A DNA stretch of 64,000 nucleotides from Symbiodinium natans. Its lineage: Eukaryota; Sar; Dinophyceae; Suessiales; Symbiodiniaceae. The notes beneath the pieces are model-generated. The model was not told where the DNA came from and did no database searches. It saw only the letters and a list, made by a program, of their open reading frames with translations. The position numbers and the translations under genes are program-made. The stretch covers positions 1 through 64,000 of the forward strand of contig CAJNDS010002388.1 in NCBI GenBank assembly GCA_905221605.1. Direction: 5' to 3'. This document shows positions 61,950 through 64,000 of the stretch, piece after piece. Each line of letters begins with the position of its first letter. The stretch's first letter is position 1.

Positions 61950-62144
61950 CCCCCATGTGTGCAACAAATCTGCAGCTTCTTCCGCCAGGGCTGGCTGCGA
62001 ATTATCCGCAAGGTTGTGGACGAGAGTGAAGGAGGCACTGAGTTGGGCATTGGATTCATCAGCCCCCCATGAAGTACCTGAAGCAACGCGGAACTTTTCA
62101 CATCTGCAGGAAAGCCAGAGAGCATCATTCACCCAGATCCACAC
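61950..62144 (-). pseudogene. Possible minus-strand exon fragment
   Basis: One frame reads KFRVASGTSWGADESNAQLS, then ASFTLVHNLADNSQPALAEE, then AADLLHTWGG, ending at a G/C homopolymer (61937-61955). Coding-like amino acid composition, a CTGCAG before it on the minus strand, no family recognised. Confidence 0.3.
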
Positions 62145-62808
62145 GCAATACGATACTTGCCTCTCATCTTCCTTGTTCTTGAGGACCTGGGAGGATCCCA
62201 GGGGCTATACTACGACAATCCAGTAAGGTAATAGTAATATGGACCATAAACAACGGCAAAGGGTAGATCTAAAGTCCCCAAACATTGCCGCCCTACCCGC
62301 CTCAATCGCAGAGGCGTGCGTGCTGTCACGGCTTTCTGGAAGGGCAACTCTGTTGCTGTGCTCCGTGCCGAAGGCTTAGTAGTCATGCACTGGCACTTGA
62401 GGACTTCAGGGCGGCGGTTGCACTAAGCATATACTTTCTGAGGGCCTCGAGGCTTACAGTTAGACTCAAGGGAATCCACTCTCATTGGCTCAGCAGCTTC
62501 TCACAATAGTGACAGGAGGAACTGCATGCTGGACAAGCGCTGGCCCCACGCGATGATCGCGCGAAGAAGGATCACGGCCCAGAGCGCCGATCTCTTATAC
62601 TTCACACGCAGAGACCCCGACCCATCCAAAGCTTATGATCTGCCACTCTATAGAAATCCTGTCGTCTGACGCCCCCCAAAAATTGACCTTCGAGAGGGTG
62701 GGAGGTTCAACGCCCTCTCAACCACTAAGGTGCCATTGTCTGTTGTTTGCCTTAACCCAAAACCTGCCGTAGGTTGTAGGCTATTCGTGTACGACCCCTC
62801 ATCGGATG

Positions 62809-63075
62809 CTTAGGAAACCCCCCCCCCCAAAAAAAAAAGAAGTTTATGTTTGGTTCTTAGCTCCTTTGGGAGATTTTGTATTTTCCCCCTATTGGGTTTA
62901 GGAGGGTCACATTCAGGAATATTCTTCCAGAGGGCTTTGAGGGCCATCCTCGTTCAGGTAGACTGTGGCTGCTACGAATTGCTTAAGACCACCCCAAAAG
63001 AAAAAAAATATATATTCTTCCTTAATATGGATTGTTTTTGTTCATTTTTGTTGGGGGGGCGGGTGGTTTCTTAAG
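62809..63075. mobile_element. Foldback element with GCTTAxGAAACC ends
   Basis: GCTTAGGAAACCCCCCCCCC on the left pairs with GGGGGGGCGGGTGGTTTCTT AAGC on the right. The interior has a C/A junction (62819-62838) and an AT-rich centre. Confidence 0.6.
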
Positions 63076-63194
63076 CTAATCGTAGAGGGGCGCTTCCTCG
63101 TTCTGCGGGGTTCAGACGAGGTTTTCCCTTACCTTGGAGTGCAGCTGGCATCGAACGAGCGCTTGCCTCGGCAGAGCTGCGGGCTCTTTTTGGG

Positions 63195-63260
63195 TTTAGG
63201 GTTTGGGGTTTGGGGTTTAGGGTTTAGGGTTTCGGGTTAAGGGTTTAGGGCTTAGGGTTG
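63195..63260 (+). repeat. Mixed array, TTTAGGG and TTTGGGG
   Basis: About 9 mixed units. Confidence 0.85.
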
Positions 63261-63447
63261 ATGGCTAGGGGCTTGTGCCTTCGGGACAAGAAATCACGCG
63301 TACATGTGGCCTCTGAATGCATGCTTCTACCCGGCGTTTGTTTTGTTTGTCTGTGTCTGCGCATGTGTGTGTGTGTGTGTTGCGTTAAAAGGCTTCAATG
63401 TTCAGGCTCAGCATCGGTCCCTTCGGCCCCACACAGCCCACGCAGAG

Positions 63448-63493
63448 CTCCCAACCCTAAACCCTAAACCATAAACCCTAAACCCTAAACCCC
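63448..63493 (-). repeat. Telomere-like array, CCCTAAA x6
   Basis: One CCATAAA unit, others perfect. Confidence 0.92.
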
Positions 63494-63584
63494 CTTTCCA
63501 GGCTCTTCCGCCGCGAGCTGCGCAGGATGAGCACGGGCAGCGGGGCTCCCAGGAGCCCGGAGATGCTTTTTCCAGTGTCCCCAA

Positions 63585-63605
63585 CCCCCCCCCCCCCCCC
63601 AAAAA

Positions 63606-63653
<48 letters not shown>

Positions 63654-63712
63654 TATATATATATGTATGAATATATGTATATATACATATATTTATATAC
63701 ATATTCAACAGC
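63585..63712. repeat. C-tract, A-tract, TA microsatellite
   Basis: About 15 C, then about 22 A, then (TA)n and ATATGTATA units: three simple repeats fused head to tail. Confidence 0.94.
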
Positions 63713-63919
63713 AACAAAAACAGAAATGACGGACTGAGCAGCACAACCCTCAACCCTAAATCCAGTTGAGGGAGTCTCCTCGTGTTGCAGCCGATGCTTA
63801 CGGCAGCTACACGTAGGTCGGCAAGCGCTGGGCTGCAAGGGGGTGGTATTCCTGCAAACGGCTGCGCCTGCACTGAAGCGCTCGTGCTTTGCTCGGGAAC
63901 CTGTTCCGCCTACAGGCTA

Positions 63920-64000
63920 AACCCGAACCCTAAACCCTAAACCCTAAACCCTAAACCCCAAACCCCAAACCCCAAACCCCAAACCCCATAACCCTAAACC
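63920..64000 (-). repeat. Telomere-like array at window end, CCCTAAA then CCCCAAA
   Basis: Five CCCTAAA units, then five CCCCAAA units, then CCCATAA. It runs to or past the window end, so its true length is unknown. Confidence 0.93.

Larger units (their letters stand above)
60890..64000. other. Terminal non-coding region
   Basis: No gene supported. Listed separately are the foldback element, the C/A junctions and the terminal array. GACTCCT-like repeats lie at 61321-61350, GGGCTTAGGG relics at 61530-61580. Confidence 0.6.

Noticed and set aside
63920-64000. A true chromosome end
   Set aside because: The array mixes CCCTAAA with CCCCAAA and looks like the dozens of internal arrays; nothing shows that the chromosome ends here.

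Overview
This looks like nuclear DNA of a dinoflagellate. The evidence is a Ty1/copia polyprotein with the extra domains I associate with dinoflagellate copies, short exons with GC-AG as well as GT-AG introns, long one-strand gene runs, several protein families I recognise from Symbiodiniaceae-like genomes (SLBP-like RNA binding, a CSSW/SQxYP methyltransferase-like family, a Ubl-HEAT-PX protein), and plant/alveolate-type telomere repeats (TTTAGGG) scattered through the whole window. No prokaryotic, organellar or rRNA/tRNA signature was seen. All family calls are from motif reading, not from searches.

Layout. (1) 1-11100: a nearly full-length Ty1/copia LTR retrotransposon on the minus strand. 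Its 3' LTR is cut by the window edge, its two LTRs match over 152 bp, and it sits inside an older foldback element (11101-11158). Its gag frame is interrupted once, inside a tandem repeat that encodes a Pro/Gly/Ala-rich stretch. (2) 11160-18600: mostly non-coding, with telomere-like arrays, small foldback elements, AT microsatellites and one broken ADP-ribosyltransferase-like gene (14996-15662). (3) 18.6-34.6 kb: a plus-strand run of intron-rich genes with many short exons; telomere-like arrays lie in the introns. The recognisable parts are a divergent C5-methyltransferase-like gene (18.6-20.5 kb and possibly on to 24.1 kb), a WW-like exon (29.7 kb), a small two-exon gene with a 60-bp GC-AG intron (30.76 kb) and an SLBP-like gene (31.4-33.9 kb). 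(4) 34.6-43.9 kb: gene-free, the densest field of telomere-like and variant repeats. (5) 44.25-46.2 kb: an uninterrupted F-box protein gene. (6) 46.5-52.6 kb: repeats and foldback elements. (7) 52.6-54.4 kb: a multi-exon Golgi-type sulfotransferase. (8) 56.9-58.1 kb: a Ubl-HEAT-PX protein with one frame break. (9) 58.2-64 kb: repeats, a 400-bp CA/AACCAC microsatellite and two weak minus-strand gene fragments.

The genes do not form an obvious pathway. The strongest unusual content is the repeat biology: telomere-like arrays in both orientations that have diversified into 7- and 8-base variants, at least five families of small inverted-repeat elements (one with TA target duplications in five copies), and a copia element with an HxD...H oxygenase-like domain, a split integrase core and a transmembrane tail. 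Exon boundaries are read by eye and should be treated as approximate unless stated.
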